From assembly GCA_019638275.1 (NCBI GenBank), contig JAHBUC010000003.1:186001-250000 (forward strand): a stretch of 64,000 bases of DNA, in the 5' to 3' direction. Positions 34,775 through 43,489 of the stretch are shown piece after piece. Source of the DNA: Cyclobacteriaceae bacterium. Its GTDB lineage: Bacteria; Bacteroidota; Bacteroidia; Cytophagales; Cyclobacteriaceae. The notes beneath the pieces were generated by a model. It had not been told where the DNA came from. It ran no database searches and saw nothing but the letters and a program-made list of their open reading frames with translations. Position numbers and translations under genes: made by a program. Within the stretch, counting starts at the first letter, position 1. Every line of letters begins with the position of its first letter.

Positions 34775-37700
34775 ATGCAATTAGCCAAGCTTGAGATCAA
34801 AGGCTTTAAAAGTTTTGCCGATAAGATTGTAATTAATTTTGACGAAGGAATTACCGGTATCGTAGGCCCGAACGGCTGTGGTAAGTCCAACGTGGTCGAC
34901 TCCATCCGATGGGTTTTGGGAGAACAGAAGACCAGTGCTCTCCGCTCCGAAAAAATGGAGAACGTGATCTTTAACGGCACCAGCGGACGTTCGCCCCTTC
35001 AAATGGCAGAGGTTTCGCTTACCATTAATAACACAAAAAACATTCTACCTACCGAATATTCGCAGGTTACCATTACCCGCAGGTTGTACCGCTCGGGCGA
35101 AAGTGAGTACTTATTAAACGGAGTTACTTGCCGGTTAAAAGATATCACCAACCTATTCATGGATACGGGTATCGCTTCGAACAGCTACGCCATTATTGAG
35201 TTGGGTATGGTGGATGATTTGCTTAATGATAAGGATCATTCGCGCAGAATGTTGTTCGAAGAAGCAGCCGGAATCTCAAAATTCAAAAAACGTAAGAAGG
35301 AGACACTAAAGAAACTTGAAGATACGGATGCTGACCTGGAGCGCGTAGAGGATCTTTTGTTTGAGATTGAGAAGAACATGAAGAGCCTGGAGAAGCAGGC
35401 AAAGCAAACGGAGAACTACTATCGTATTAAAGACGAATACAAAGAAAAAAGCATTACCCTAGCCAAGGTTGTTGTAAGTCAGCAAAAACATAAGTTCGAT
35501 AGCATCAATCAGAAAATTCAGGAAGAAAACGATCGCAAGGTTGCACTGACTACGGATACAGCAGAGAAGGAAGCTTCCATTGAACAGGCGAAAGTCGATT
35601 TATTAACGAAAGAGAAAACACTTTCTTCTCGCCAGAAATCAATAAACGAATTTGTAGCTAAAATCCGTCAGTACGAAAGCGAGAAGCAAATCAAGAATGA
35701 GCGACTGAAGTACCTGAACGATCGAACCAACAACCTGCGTGAACAAATTGAGCAGGACAAAAAGAGCAACGAACGTGCACGTTTCAGCATACAAAGTTTA
35801 GAAACGGAGAAGGAAGCTGCCCTTCAAATTCTTTCAGAGATCAGTCAGAAGCTTGAAACGTTAAAGGCTGAGTACGAAGAGCAGAAAAAAACCACAGCTG
35901 CATTGCAAGCTGAATCAGATTCTTTCCGCCAGGCACAACGCGAAAAGCAGGAAGCAAGTTTTCAAATCAACAAGGCAGTAGAAATTCGGGAAATACAGGT
36001 TTCATCGTTCAAGCAGGAGCTTGACCGTACTGCTACCGATACCAGCAAACAAAGTGCAAGCCTGGTAGAGTTTGAAAAGAAACTGGTTGAGTTACAGGAA
36101 GAAATCAATAAGCGGAATGGCTCGCTTGAAGAATTGAAAAGAGAAGAGGAAGATACGCTTTCGCGGATTTCATCAATGGAAAAAACCATTGAAATGATCC
36201 GGGAAGAGATGACCTCGATCAGTCGTAAATTAGATGCACGTCAAAACGAGTATAACCTAACCAAATCATTGGTTGAGAATCTTGAAGGCTTTCCTGAGGC
36301 CATCAAATTCCTCAAAAAGAAAATTGCAAAGAATGCACCGCTCCTCTCGGATATTTTAACCTGTCCGGAAGAATACCGTGTACCAATTGAAAATTACCTA
36401 GAGAGCTACCTCAACTATTATATTGTTGAGCATGAATCGGAAGCGTATGAAGCGATCAACATATTAAGCGATGCCTCAAAAGGTAAAGCGAACTTTTTTA
36501 TTCTCGATTCATTCGAGAAATTCGAGCCAACACCTACCCGCATTTATGACAATGCTTTCCCGGCTACACAGATCATCGAGTTTGATCCGAAGTACCGCAA
36601 GCTGATGTCGCACATTCTGGATCGCGTTTACATTTACGAAGGGGATACTCGCAACATACCCTCCGATGATGATAACACCTTTATCACCAAGAGTGGTAAA
36701 CTTACCAGGCGCAGGTTCAGTCTTTCCGGTGGATCAGTTGGGTTGTTTGAAGGAAAGAAGATCGGACGTGCTAAAAACCTGGAGAAACTGGAGAAAGAAA
36801 TTAAAGAACTTACAGGTAAACTCAACGAAACACGCGAAAGCCTGGTACAGCGCCAGACCGATCTGGAAAAACTGCGTAACAACAAAATACGCGTGCAGAT
36901 TGAAGAAATGCTTGACAGCATCCGCCAGGTAAATGAAGAATACGTTTCATTCCGCACCAAACGCGAGCAGTTTTCTCAAATGTTGAGCAATTCTGATTTG
37001 CGCAGAGAAGACATTCTTGAAAAAATTGATACCCTGCTCAAAGAGCTTGACGAACTCAAACCAAAAGCAACTCAACTAAACCTGGAAGTTCAACAGCAGG
37101 AAGAGCGGCTGGGTGAGTTCACCGAAAAACTAACCGCGCAAAACGAATTGCTCAGTCAGAAGTCGGCAGCGTTTAACGAACAAAACATTGCCTACCATCA
37201 GCAGGAAAACCGTGTAAAAAGCATTGAGCAGGAAGTTCGCTTCAAACAGGAGTCCATGCAACAAAGCGGCCAGCGCATTGAGTTGAATGCCGAAGAGCTG
37301 AAGAAGAATGAAGACGAAGTTAAGTTGATTATCGAAACCACGCAGGCGAATGATACCGACCTGATTGCCATGTATGCGGAGAAGGAAGACATGGAGCGTG
37401 GTGTAAATGAAGCTGAGAAGGAATATTACGAAGCCAGGGGCAACATTGATCAGGCAGAAAAAGAATTGCGCGAAGTGCAACATTCCAGAAACACGATCGA
37501 CAATTTGTTGATGGAACTACAAAGCCAGTTAAATGAAAGTAAGTTACACCTCAACTCAGTAAAGGAACGTCTATCCGTTGAGTTTCAGGTGGATCTGGAT
37601 TCCGTTACACAACAGGCAACACCGGAAGAGATGCAGCAACTTGCTGAACTCAGTGAGGAAAAGTTACGTAATGAAGTTACCCGCATCCGCGAACGGTTAG

Positions 37701-38311
37701 ACAACATGGGGCCTATCAACCCGATGGCGATGGAAGCGTACACGGAAATCAAAGAACGCAACGACTTCATTAACGCGCAGAAGGAAGACCTGGCAAAGGC
37801 GAAAGAATCGTTATTAAATACAATCAGTGAAATTGAAGGTGCCGCCAGCATAACCTTCATGGAAGCGTTCAACCAAATTCGTGATCACTTCAAACGCGTG
37901 TTCCGCTCATTGTTTAATGAAGAGGATGATTGCGACCTTAAACTGGTCGACCCAAGCAATCCACTTGAATCAGAAATCGACATCATTGCCAAGCCTAAGG
38001 GCAAACGTCCTTTGACCATCAACCAGCTTTCGGGTGGAGAGAAAACACTTACGGCAACTGCCCTATTGTTCTCCATGTACCTGTTGAAACCGGCACCATT
38101 CTGTATTTTTGATGAAGTGGACGCTCCGTTGGATGATGCCAACATCGATAAATTCAACAACATCATCCGAAGCTTCAGCAAAGATTCGCAGTTTGTGATT
38201 GTAACCCACAACAAGCGCACCATGACGTCTACAGACGTGATCTACGGAATTACGATGGTAGAAAAAGGTGTATCGAAAGTTGTACCAGTTGATTTGCGCG
38301 AATTGGCGTAA
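34775..38311 (+). CDS. smc: Chromosome segregation protein SMC
   Basis: 1178 residues. N-terminal ATPase head with LEIKGFKSFADK and Walker A GPNGCGKS (31-38); a long coiled coil; hinge domain at about 510-660 (FPEAIKFLKKKIAKNAPLLSDIL...VPIENYLESYLNYYIVE); return coiled coil; C-terminal head with signature LSGGEKTLTATALLFS (about 1085) and Walker B FCIFDEVDAPLDDANIDKF, D-loop included. This is a full-length condensin subunit that organises and segregates chromosomes with ScpA/ScpB. It has its own consensus promoter and terminator, and scpA/scpB are not adjacent. Confidence 0.97.
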   Translation: MQLAKLEIKGFKSFADKIVINFDEGITGIVGPNGCGKSNVVDSIRWVLGEQKTSALRSEKMENVIFNGTSGRSPLQMAEVSLTINNTKNILPTEYSQVTITRRLYRSGESEYLLNGVTCRLKDITNLFMDTGIASNSYAIIELGMVDDLLNDKDHSRRMLFEEAAGISKFKKRKKETLKKLEDTDADLERVEDLLFEIEKNMKSLEKQAKQTENYYRIKDEYKEKSITLAKVVVSQQKHKFDSINQKIQEENDRKVALTTDTAEKEASIEQAKVDLLTKEKTLSSRQKSINEFVAKIRQYESEKQIKNERLKYLNDRTNNLREQIEQDKKSNERARFSIQSLETEKEAALQILSEISQKLETLKAEYEEQKKTTAALQAESDSFRQAQREKQEASFQINKAVEIREIQVSSFKQELDRTATDTSKQSASLVEFEKKLVELQEEINKRNGSLEELKREEEDTLSRISSMEKTIEMIREEMTSISRKLDARQNEYNLTKSLVENLEGFPEAIKFLKKKIAKNAPLLSDILTCPEEYRVPIENYLESYLNYYIVEHESEAYEAINILSDASKGKANFFILDSFEKFEPTPTRIYDNAFPATQIIEFDPKYRKLMSHILDRVYIYEGDTRNIPSDDDNTFITKSGKLTRRRFSLSGGSVGLFEGKKIGRAKNLEKLEKEIKELTGKLNETRESLVQRQTDLEKLRNNKIRVQIEEMLDSIRQVNEEYVSFRTKREQFSQMLSNSDLRREDILEKIDTLLKELDELKPKATQLNLEVQQQEERLGEFTEKLTAQNELLSQKSAAFNEQNIAYHQQENRVKSIEQEVRFKQESMQQSGQRIELNAEELKKNEDEVKLIIETTQANDTDLIAMYAEKEDMERGVNEAEKEYYEARGNIDQAEKELREVQHSRNTIDNLLMELQSQLNESKLHLNSVKERLSVEFQVDLDSVTQQATPEEMQQLAELSEEKLRNEVTRIRERLDNMGPINPMAMEAYTEIKERNDFINAQKEDLAKAKESLLNTISEIEGAASITFMEAFNQIRDHFKRVFRSLFNEEDDCDLKLVDPSNPLESEIDIIAKPKGKRPLTINQLSGGEKTLTATALLFSMYLLKPAPFCIFDEVDAPLDDANIDKFNNIIRSFSKDSQFVIVTHNKRTMTSTDVIYGITMVEKGVSKVVPVDLRELA

Positions 38312-38332
38312 GTTATACCTGACATAAATCAG

Positions 38333-38372
38333 ATGGCTACGTGATTAAATTCCGTAGCCATTTTTGTTTTTT
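38333..38372 (+). terminator. Intrinsic terminator of smc
   Basis: Perfect 9-bp stem ATGGCTACG / CGTAGCCAT with an 11-nt loop, followed by TTTTGTTTTTT. Starts 21 nt after the smc stop codon. Confidence 0.85.
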
Positions 38373-38389
38373 GAGGGTAACTTACTTCC

Positions 38390-38911
38390 ATGAAAAAGAT
38401 ACTCTTTTTGATCTTCTTAATGACGCTCGTCAGTTGCGATCCCATTAAGACTGAATACAATCCAAAAGCCGATTTCACTCAGTATAAAACCTTCTGCTGG
38501 CTACAAGGTTGTGAGTTTACTTTTACCGGGCCAGCCTACCTGGATGACAGTCTGGTTCAGGAAACCGTTAAGGAGGCCATCATTGCTGAAATGAAGCTGA
38601 AAGGGTTGCAATACAATGACAATACACCGGATTTACTAATCGATTTTCACATCACGATAGAAAACGAAAAGGTAATCTACTACCATGGAATTGAAGATGA
38701 GCCGAATTACTACCGAACACCATTCCTCCAACCCGAATCCATCACACTAACCAAGGGTTCATTGCTCATTCACATGGTCGACCGCCAACGAAGTGAGGTG
38801 GTGTGGCAAAGTCAGGCAGAAGGATACATGGAGAGTCCGCCCGATTTATCACCTAAAAACATTCGTAAGGGAATTGGAAAAGTATTAAAAGACTTTCCAC
38901 CCAAAAAGTAA
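38390..38911 (+). CDS. DUF4136 lipoprotein
   Basis: 173 residues with lipobox LVSC (lipid Cys16). The mature protein shows DUF4136 features: FTQYKTFCWLQ, DDSLVQETVKEAIIAEMKLKGLQYNDNTPDLLIDFHI, and SLLIHMVDRQRSEVVWQSQAEG. The family is a small periplasmic-facing envelope protein of unknown function, common in Gram-negatives. Followed after 36 bp by the aldo/keto reductase gene; a TATCTTCG box in that gap (38936..38943) may start the latter independently. Confidence 0.82.
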   Translation: MKKILFLIFLMTLVSCDPIKTEYNPKADFTQYKTFCWLQGCEFTFTGPAYLDDSLVQETVKEAIIAEMKLKGLQYNDNTPDLLIDFHITIENEKVIYYHGIEDEPNYYRTPFLQPESITLTKGSLLIHMVDRQRSEVVWQSQAEGYMESPPDLSPKNIRKGIGKVLKDFPPKK

Positions 38912-38947
38912 TACCCAATTCATACCAGAATACGGTATCTTCGTTAC

Positions 38948-39859
38948 ATGAAGATTACGCGAAGAAAGTATTTACAACAACTATCAGCTTTGGCTGCGCT
39001 TCCCGTACTACCTCATTTTTCATTTCTTCCAAATTCTGTCATGATCAAACGCAACACATCCACCGGTGAGCAAATTCCTGTTGTTGGATTGGGTACCTGG
39101 CAAACCTTTGATGTGGGTGACAGCCCAACAGCAACTCATCCGCTTAAAGAAGTATTAACTACGTTACTCGAAAAGGGAGGTAATGTAGTTGATAGCTCAC
39201 CCATGTATGGTCGTTCAGAAAAAGTGGTTGGCTATCTTTCTACCGAATTAAAAATCAACGATAAGCTTTTTGTTGCCACAAAAGTCTGGACCACAGGAAA
39301 AGATCAAGGCATAAAACAAATGAATGAATCGTTTCAATTGTTGGGCCGCAAGCAACTCGACTTGATGCAAATTCACAACCTGGTGGATTGGCGAACACAC
39401 CTGACAACCTTGCGGGATTGGAAAGCTCAACAAAAAATCCGTTACATCGGTATAACCCATTACACGGAAAGTGCCTATGATCAAGTGGAACAGATCATGA
39501 AACGTGAACCGATTGATTTTCTTCAGATCAATTATTCACTTCTCAGCCGAAAGGCAGAAGAGCGCCTATTGCCGTTAGCGCAAGAAAAGAAGATTGCTGT
39601 GCTGATTAACCGACCGTTTGAAGAGGGTGCCTTATTTGCTCGTGTGCGTGGAAAAAATTTACCAGAGTGGGCTAATGAATTTGATGGCACCAGCTGGGGA
39701 CAATTCTTTTTGAAATTCATTCTCTCCCATCCAGCCGTAACGTGTGTAATACCTGGCACTTCAAAGCCACATCACATGGCCGATAATGCCATGGCAGGAT
39801 TTGGCAAATTGCCGGATGCAGGGCAACGTAAAAAGATGATCGCGTTGCTAAACGCTTAG
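38948..39859 (+). CDS. Aldo/keto reductase with Tat-like signal
   Basis: 303 residues. The N-terminus TRRKYLQQLSALAALPVLP is Tat-like (twin Arg, hydrophobic core), which suggests export of a folded enzyme. The TIM-barrel reductase domain follows: GLGTWQTFDVG, NVVDSSPMYGRSEKVVG (catalytic Asp and Tyr), KLFVATKVWTTGKD (catalytic Lys), DLMQIHNLVDW, and IRYIGITHY. NADPH site residues near the C-terminus are CVIPGTSKPHHMADN. Substrate not predictable. The gene's last 4 bp overlap the end of the thioesterase gene, which runs the other way. Confidence 0.88.
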   Translation: MKITRRKYLQQLSALAALPVLPHFSFLPNSVMIKRNTSTGEQIPVVGLGTWQTFDVGDSPTATHPLKEVLTTLLEKGGNVVDSSPMYGRSEKVVGYLSTELKINDKLFVATKVWTTGKDQGIKQMNESFQLLGRKQLDLMQIHNLVDWRTHLTTLRDWKAQQKIRYIGITHYTESAYDQVEQIMKREPIDFLQINYSLLSRKAEERLLPLAQEKKIAVLINRPFEEGALFARVRGKNLPEWANEFDGTSWGQFFLKFILSHPAVTCVIPGTSKPHHMADNAMAGFGKLPDAGQRKKMIALLNA

Positions 39860-40245
39860 TGAAAAAGATTTAGGATATCAGCTTCAATTCTTCGGGGGCG
39901 CATGGTAGCCGCATCCAGTAAACACCAGGTAGTTTTGGCGCGCACCACCAGCTTTTGGTTTGCTTGCTGGTAAAACTCTACATGGCGCTCCGAACGAACA
40001 CCTTCCGATTTTTCAACCCAGGTCTTTACCGTTAACACGTCATGCAATACAGCCGGAGAAAAGTATTCAATTTCATGCTTGAGCACCACCCAGGAATATT
40101 TACTTTTAATATCAGGTGTCGCCAAAACATTCCAATGCGCTGAGGCTATGTCCTGCACCCATTGAACATAAACAACGTTGTTTACGTGATTCAGGTCATC
40201 AATATCTTGCTGCTGAACCGTTACGGTTTGTTCAAATGCTTTCAT
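39856..40245 (-). CDS. Acyl-CoA thioesterase, 4HBT hot-dog fold
   Basis: About 129 residues from the ATG at 40245. Hot-dog fold thioesterase: QDIDDLNHVNNVVYVQWVQDIASAHWN contains the 4-hydroxybenzoyl-CoA-thioesterase-type catalytic Asp (DLNHVNN) and helix; WVVLKHEIEYFSPAVLHDVLTVKTWVEKSEGVRSERHVEFYQ completes the core. Cytoplasmic hydrolase of acyl-CoAs; preferred chain length unknown. The longer reading from 40302 would add a hydrophobic segment absent from relatives and overlaps a palindromic element, so it is rejected. Confidence 0.85.
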   Translation of the reverse strand: MKAFEQTVTVQQQDIDDLNHVNNVVYVQWVQDIASAHWNVLATPDIKSKYSWVVLKHEIEYFSPAVLHDVLTVKTWVEKSEGVRSERHVEFYQQANQKLVVRAKTTWCLLDAATMRPRRIEADILNLFH

Positions 40246-40272
40246 GCCTAAAAGTAAGAAAACTGAGAAAAC

Positions 40273-40343
40273 AGTTGACAGTTGACAAACCTCAATTGAC
40301 AAGCTTGGTCATTATCAATTGTTTAGATTGTCAACTGTCAACT
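40273..40343. repeat. Palindromic element A, just after a permease gene
   Basis: Arms AGTTGACAGTTGACAA (40273..40288) and TTGTCAACTGTCAACT (40328..40343) are perfect 16-bp inverted repeats, with CAATTGACAAG between them. The same arm core and inner motif occur at 43419..43482. It lies 3 nt from the stop codon of the 888-residue permease gene on the minus strand. Confidence 0.7.
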
Positions 40344-40346
40344 TAT

Positions 40347-43013
40347 TCATTCATACTTCAACGTCTCCGCAGGATTGATCAGTGCAGCTTTGATGGCATG
40401 ATAACTTACTGTAAACAATGCCAATATCAGACCGGCAAACATGCTCACTGCAAATAACTCCCAACTCATTGTGATAGCGTATTTAAAACTTCCCAACCAT
40501 TTAGTCATGACATACCAGGAAACCGGTGCAGCAAGCGAAAATGCAATAATGGCCAGCCATACATATTGTTTATTGAGCATCATAAAAATGTTGGTGAGTT
40601 CTGCACCCATAACTTTACGAATGCCTATTTCCTTTGTACGGTTAACCGCATTGATACCCGCCAGCCCAAACAAGCCGAGACAGGCAATAAAAATAGCAAA
40701 GCCAGTTGACAAGGCTGTGATCTTCATCCATCGGGTATAGGCTTGATATTGATTTGCTACATCCTGATCCATGAAGGAGTAATCAAATGGCTTATCGGGA
40801 AACAACGCGGACCAGGCCTTCTTAACGCGCTCAAGTTTCTCAGGCGTATCGCCTGGTGAAAGTTTCACCAGCATGGTAGTCAGGTAACCTGTATTTTTTT
40901 TATCCATAGAGAGAAACATCGGCTCTATTGTTCGCTCCAATGAAAGAAAATGATAGTCTTTGAGTATGCCTATTACCTTTGCGCCAAGGCCTACAGAATC
41001 CTCCCGCCAGTTCAGGTGCTCTTCCAGCGGGTTCTCCCAGCCCATATCGCGGGCCAGGGCTTCATTGATCACAACCGCGGTGCTATCGGAGGCTATGCGT
41101 TCATCAAAATTTCTTCCGGCTACAAATTCAAGATTTAATAAATCCGCATAGGCAGGATCAACGCGGTAAACAAAAGCAGCTTTATTCTCATCCTTGATTT
41201 TATAGCCATACTGAGACCACCCCTGGTTAAAGGATGAACTTGTACCCGCTACATGCGTTATTCCTGGCTCCGTTTCTGCTCGTATTCTGAACTGCTCCAC
41301 TACCTTATCTGCTTCTTCATTCCAGCCTGCTTGCGTTGGCACCACCAATACCTGCTCCTTGTCAAAGCCAAGATCTCGTGTGGCAATAAACTCCATCTGC
41401 CGGTACATGATAACAGAACAGATGATCATGGAAGCAGAAAGAAAAAACTGAAAAACAACCAATGGCCTGGTGAAGCCTGCCTTTAACTTGGAGGTAAAGC
41501 CTCCCTTTAAAACAGTTGCCGGTAAAAATCCGGATAAGAATAATGCCGGATAGCTTCCTGCCACCAAACCCACTATAGTGGTTAGACCAACTGTAACACC
41601 AATCAATTGAAAGAGATTGGCATTGACTAAACTTATTCCCTTTCCGGTAAATTCGTTGAACGCTGGCAGAAACAACGTGGCAAGGCCCAAACCAAATACC
41701 AGAGAAACGAACGCCAAGACCAACGACTCCAATCCGAATTGAGAAATCAATTGCCTTTTATGCGCTCCCACCACTTTGCGAATGCCCACTTCAATTTTAC
41801 GAGAGGCGGAAGTAGTAAGGGCAAGCGAAATGTAATTGATGGAGGCGATCAGAATAATCAGCATGGCAATGCCACCCAAAATCCAGGAGTATTTCGGATC
41901 GCTCACACGATGCCAACTTACTTCGGTATCCAGGTGGATGTTGGATAGATTGGTAAACGTTAATTGAAACACCGGATACTCCGCGGGTATATTGGCATCT
42001 TTTCGCCATTCTTCAAGTCGATCACCCATTTTTTGTTGAACCAGCGTATCGGCTTTTTGCTGAAGTTGAGCCACGGTGGCTTTGTCGTGTAGTTGAATAA
42101 AGGTTGGATAGGCGTAACTGCCCCACTGTTCGAGATTTCGTTCATACCATTGTCGGTTTTGAAGCGGAACCAGTATTTTAAACTCAAGGCTGGAGTTGGA
42201 CGGAGGCGCCTCTACTACTCCTGTAACCGTAAACTGCTTTTCTCCTTGAATATCAAGTGTAATCACTTTACCAATCGGATCTTCCTTGCCAAAATATTTG
42301 GTAACGATTTCCGGAGTAAGCACCACTTCATGCTTATCCTTAAAAAACTGATCGGGTGAACCCGCTATAGCCGGAAAGGTAAACATCTTAAAAAAATCAG
42401 CCTCCACATAGGCAATCTCTTCCGTAAACACTTTCTCTCCATACCGGAATATGGCCTGCCCTCCAGCATTGAAACGCGTTAGGTATTTTATTTCCGGAAT
42501 TTCATCTTTCATGGCTATACCTAGTGGCAACGGCAGGTAAGCTGTTTTACGCATTACGTTTTCACCTCTTTGGGCAGCCCAGGTATCGTAACTGGCTTCG
42601 TTTAAGCGATAGATGTAGTCTTTGTTTTCGTGAAACTGATCAAAACTCCGCTCATCTTCGATGTACAGGTAAATGAGCACACAAAAGGCAATGCCAATGC
42701 TTAACCCAATGGCGTTGATAAAAGAATAGAGTTTACGCTTGGCTATGTTGCGCGCGGCAACTTTAAAATAATTTCCCAACATAATGGTGTTGAATAGTTG
42801 AATTGAAAATCGGTTTCGTAAAATAATTTCGGGGCGAAAGAACCGGAGTACATTCCAGGTAAGCCGTTGGCGTGCCTTTTTTACTCCTACCTCCTTTGCA
42901 TCATTTTCAAAAGCTTCAAGCAGGTCGCCTTCAATGCCTTCATACAGGGCAGGAGGGCAAAACCACTGCAAAAATCGAAGCGCTCGCTTTGGCGGATGGA
43001 GTTGGCTGTTCAT
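40347..43013 (-). CDS. MacB/FtsX-type permease with N-terminal prefix domain
   Basis: About 888 residues from the ATG at 43013, which lies 2 nt after the padR stop. The N-terminal roughly 75 residues (HPPKRALRFLQWFCPPALYEGIEGDLLEAFENDAKEVG) are the prefix domain often found in PadR-linked permeases. Then comes one membrane helix, a periplasmic MacB-PCD-like domain, three helices (ILIASINYISLALTTSASRKIEVGIRKVVGA), a second helix plus periplasmic domain, and three final helices (CLGLFGLAGINAVNRTKEIGIRKVMGAE). The two FtsX domains each end in KEIGIRK-type coupling helices. No ATP-binding subunit is encoded nearby, so a separate ATPase is needed. Substrate unknown. Confidence 0.9.
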   Translation of the reverse strand: MNSQLHPPKRALRFLQWFCPPALYEGIEGDLLEAFENDAKEVGVKKARQRLTWNVLRFFRPEIILRNRFSIQLFNTIMLGNYFKVAARNIAKRKLYSFINAIGLSIGIAFCVLIYLYIEDERSFDQFHENKDYIYRLNEASYDTWAAQRGENVMRKTAYLPLPLGIAMKDEIPEIKYLTRFNAGGQAIFRYGEKVFTEEIAYVEADFFKMFTFPAIAGSPDQFFKDKHEVVLTPEIVTKYFGKEDPIGKVITLDIQGEKQFTVTGVVEAPPSNSSLEFKILVPLQNRQWYERNLEQWGSYAYPTFIQLHDKATVAQLQQKADTLVQQKMGDRLEEWRKDANIPAEYPVFQLTFTNLSNIHLDTEVSWHRVSDPKYSWILGGIAMLIILIASINYISLALTTSASRKIEVGIRKVVGAHKRQLISQFGLESLVLAFVSLVFGLGLATLFLPAFNEFTGKGISLVNANLFQLIGVTVGLTTIVGLVAGSYPALFLSGFLPATVLKGGFTSKLKAGFTRPLVVFQFFLSASMIICSVIMYRQMEFIATRDLGFDKEQVLVVPTQAGWNEEADKVVEQFRIRAETEPGITHVAGTSSSFNQGWSQYGYKIKDENKAAFVYRVDPAYADLLNLEFVAGRNFDERIASDSTAVVINEALARDMGWENPLEEHLNWREDSVGLGAKVIGILKDYHFLSLERTIEPMFLSMDKKNTGYLTTMLVKLSPGDTPEKLERVKKAWSALFPDKPFDYSFMDQDVANQYQAYTRWMKITALSTGFAIFIACLGLFGLAGINAVNRTKEIGIRKVMGAELTNIFMMLNKQYVWLAIIAFSLAAPVSWYVMTKWLGSFKYAITMSWELFAVSMFAGLILALFTVSYHAIKAALINPAETLKYE

Positions 43014-43015
43014 GA

Positions 43016-43348
43016 TTAAACCGATACGGCTTTTAGTTGTGGCACTAGTTTCCACAAATCAGTGCGTGCCTCTTTCATGGCTTTCAGCATGGCCACACCG
43101 GCATTGGTAATGGTGAAGATGCGTTTTCTTCTTCCTCCTCGCGTGTTCGAGGCCCCGCCCATCCTCGATTTTACATGTCCCTTGTCCTCCAACCGGTACA
43201 GGGTAACATGCACGGCACTCAGGTTGGCTTCACGCCCTAAACGGTCCTTAATTTCCTGAACAATGGCGTTTCCGTAAGCTTCTTCGCCTAAAATCCCAAC
43301 CATAGTCAGCACCAGTTCTTCAAACTCTCCGAGGTATTCCTTGCTCAT
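43016..43348 (-). CDS. PadR-family transcriptional regulator
   Basis: 110 residues from the ATG at 43348. Winged-helix PadR domain: EELVLTMVGILGEEAYGNAIVQEIKDRLGREANLSAVHVTLYRLEDKGHVKSRMGG...RKRIFTITNAGVAML. Upstream in-frame codons to 43477 run through palindromic element B and are rejected. It precedes the 888-residue permease by 2 nt, so it most likely controls that permease and possibly the 816-residue one. Confidence 0.92.
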   Translation of the reverse strand: MSKEYLGEFEELVLTMVGILGEEAYGNAIVQEIKDRLGREANLSAVHVTLYRLEDKGHVKSRMGGASNTRGGRRKRIFTITNAGVAMLKAMKEARTDLWKLVPQLKAVSV

Positions 43349-43350
43349 TT

Positions 43351-43376
43351 GTATATATTTTGTAAATCTAATATAC
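43351..43376. promoter_or_regulatory. Possible PadR operator/promoter
   Basis: GTATAT (43351..43356) and ATATAC (43371..43376) are inverted arms 14 bp apart, 2 nt upstream of the padR ATG. The spacing resembles PadR autoregulatory operators. On the minus strand, TATATTAG sits within it as a loose -7 element. Confidence 0.4.
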
Positions 43377-43418
43377 GTGATTAGTCTATATTTTGTTAAA
43401 GAAATCTTTAAAAAAATT

Positions 43419-43482
43419 GACAGTTGACAAAAAAAGGCAATTGACAAGTTGCTTCTTGTCAATTTGCTAATTGTCAACTGTC
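43419..43482. repeat. Palindromic element B, related to element A
   Basis: Outer arms GACAGTTGACAA (43419..43430) and TTGTCAACTGTC (43471..43482), and an inner perfect 10-bp stem AATTGACAAG / CTTGTCAATT with loop TTGCTT. On the minus strand the inner stem is followed by GCCTTTTTTTG, so it may end transcription of the 816-residue permease gene, whose stop is 8 nt away. Confidence 0.7.
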
Positions 43483-43489
43483 CATTTAT

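Noticed and set aside
43349..43477. Longer N-terminus of PadR
   Set aside because: It runs through palindromic element B and the likely operator; the PadR domain begins at MSKEYLGEFEEL.
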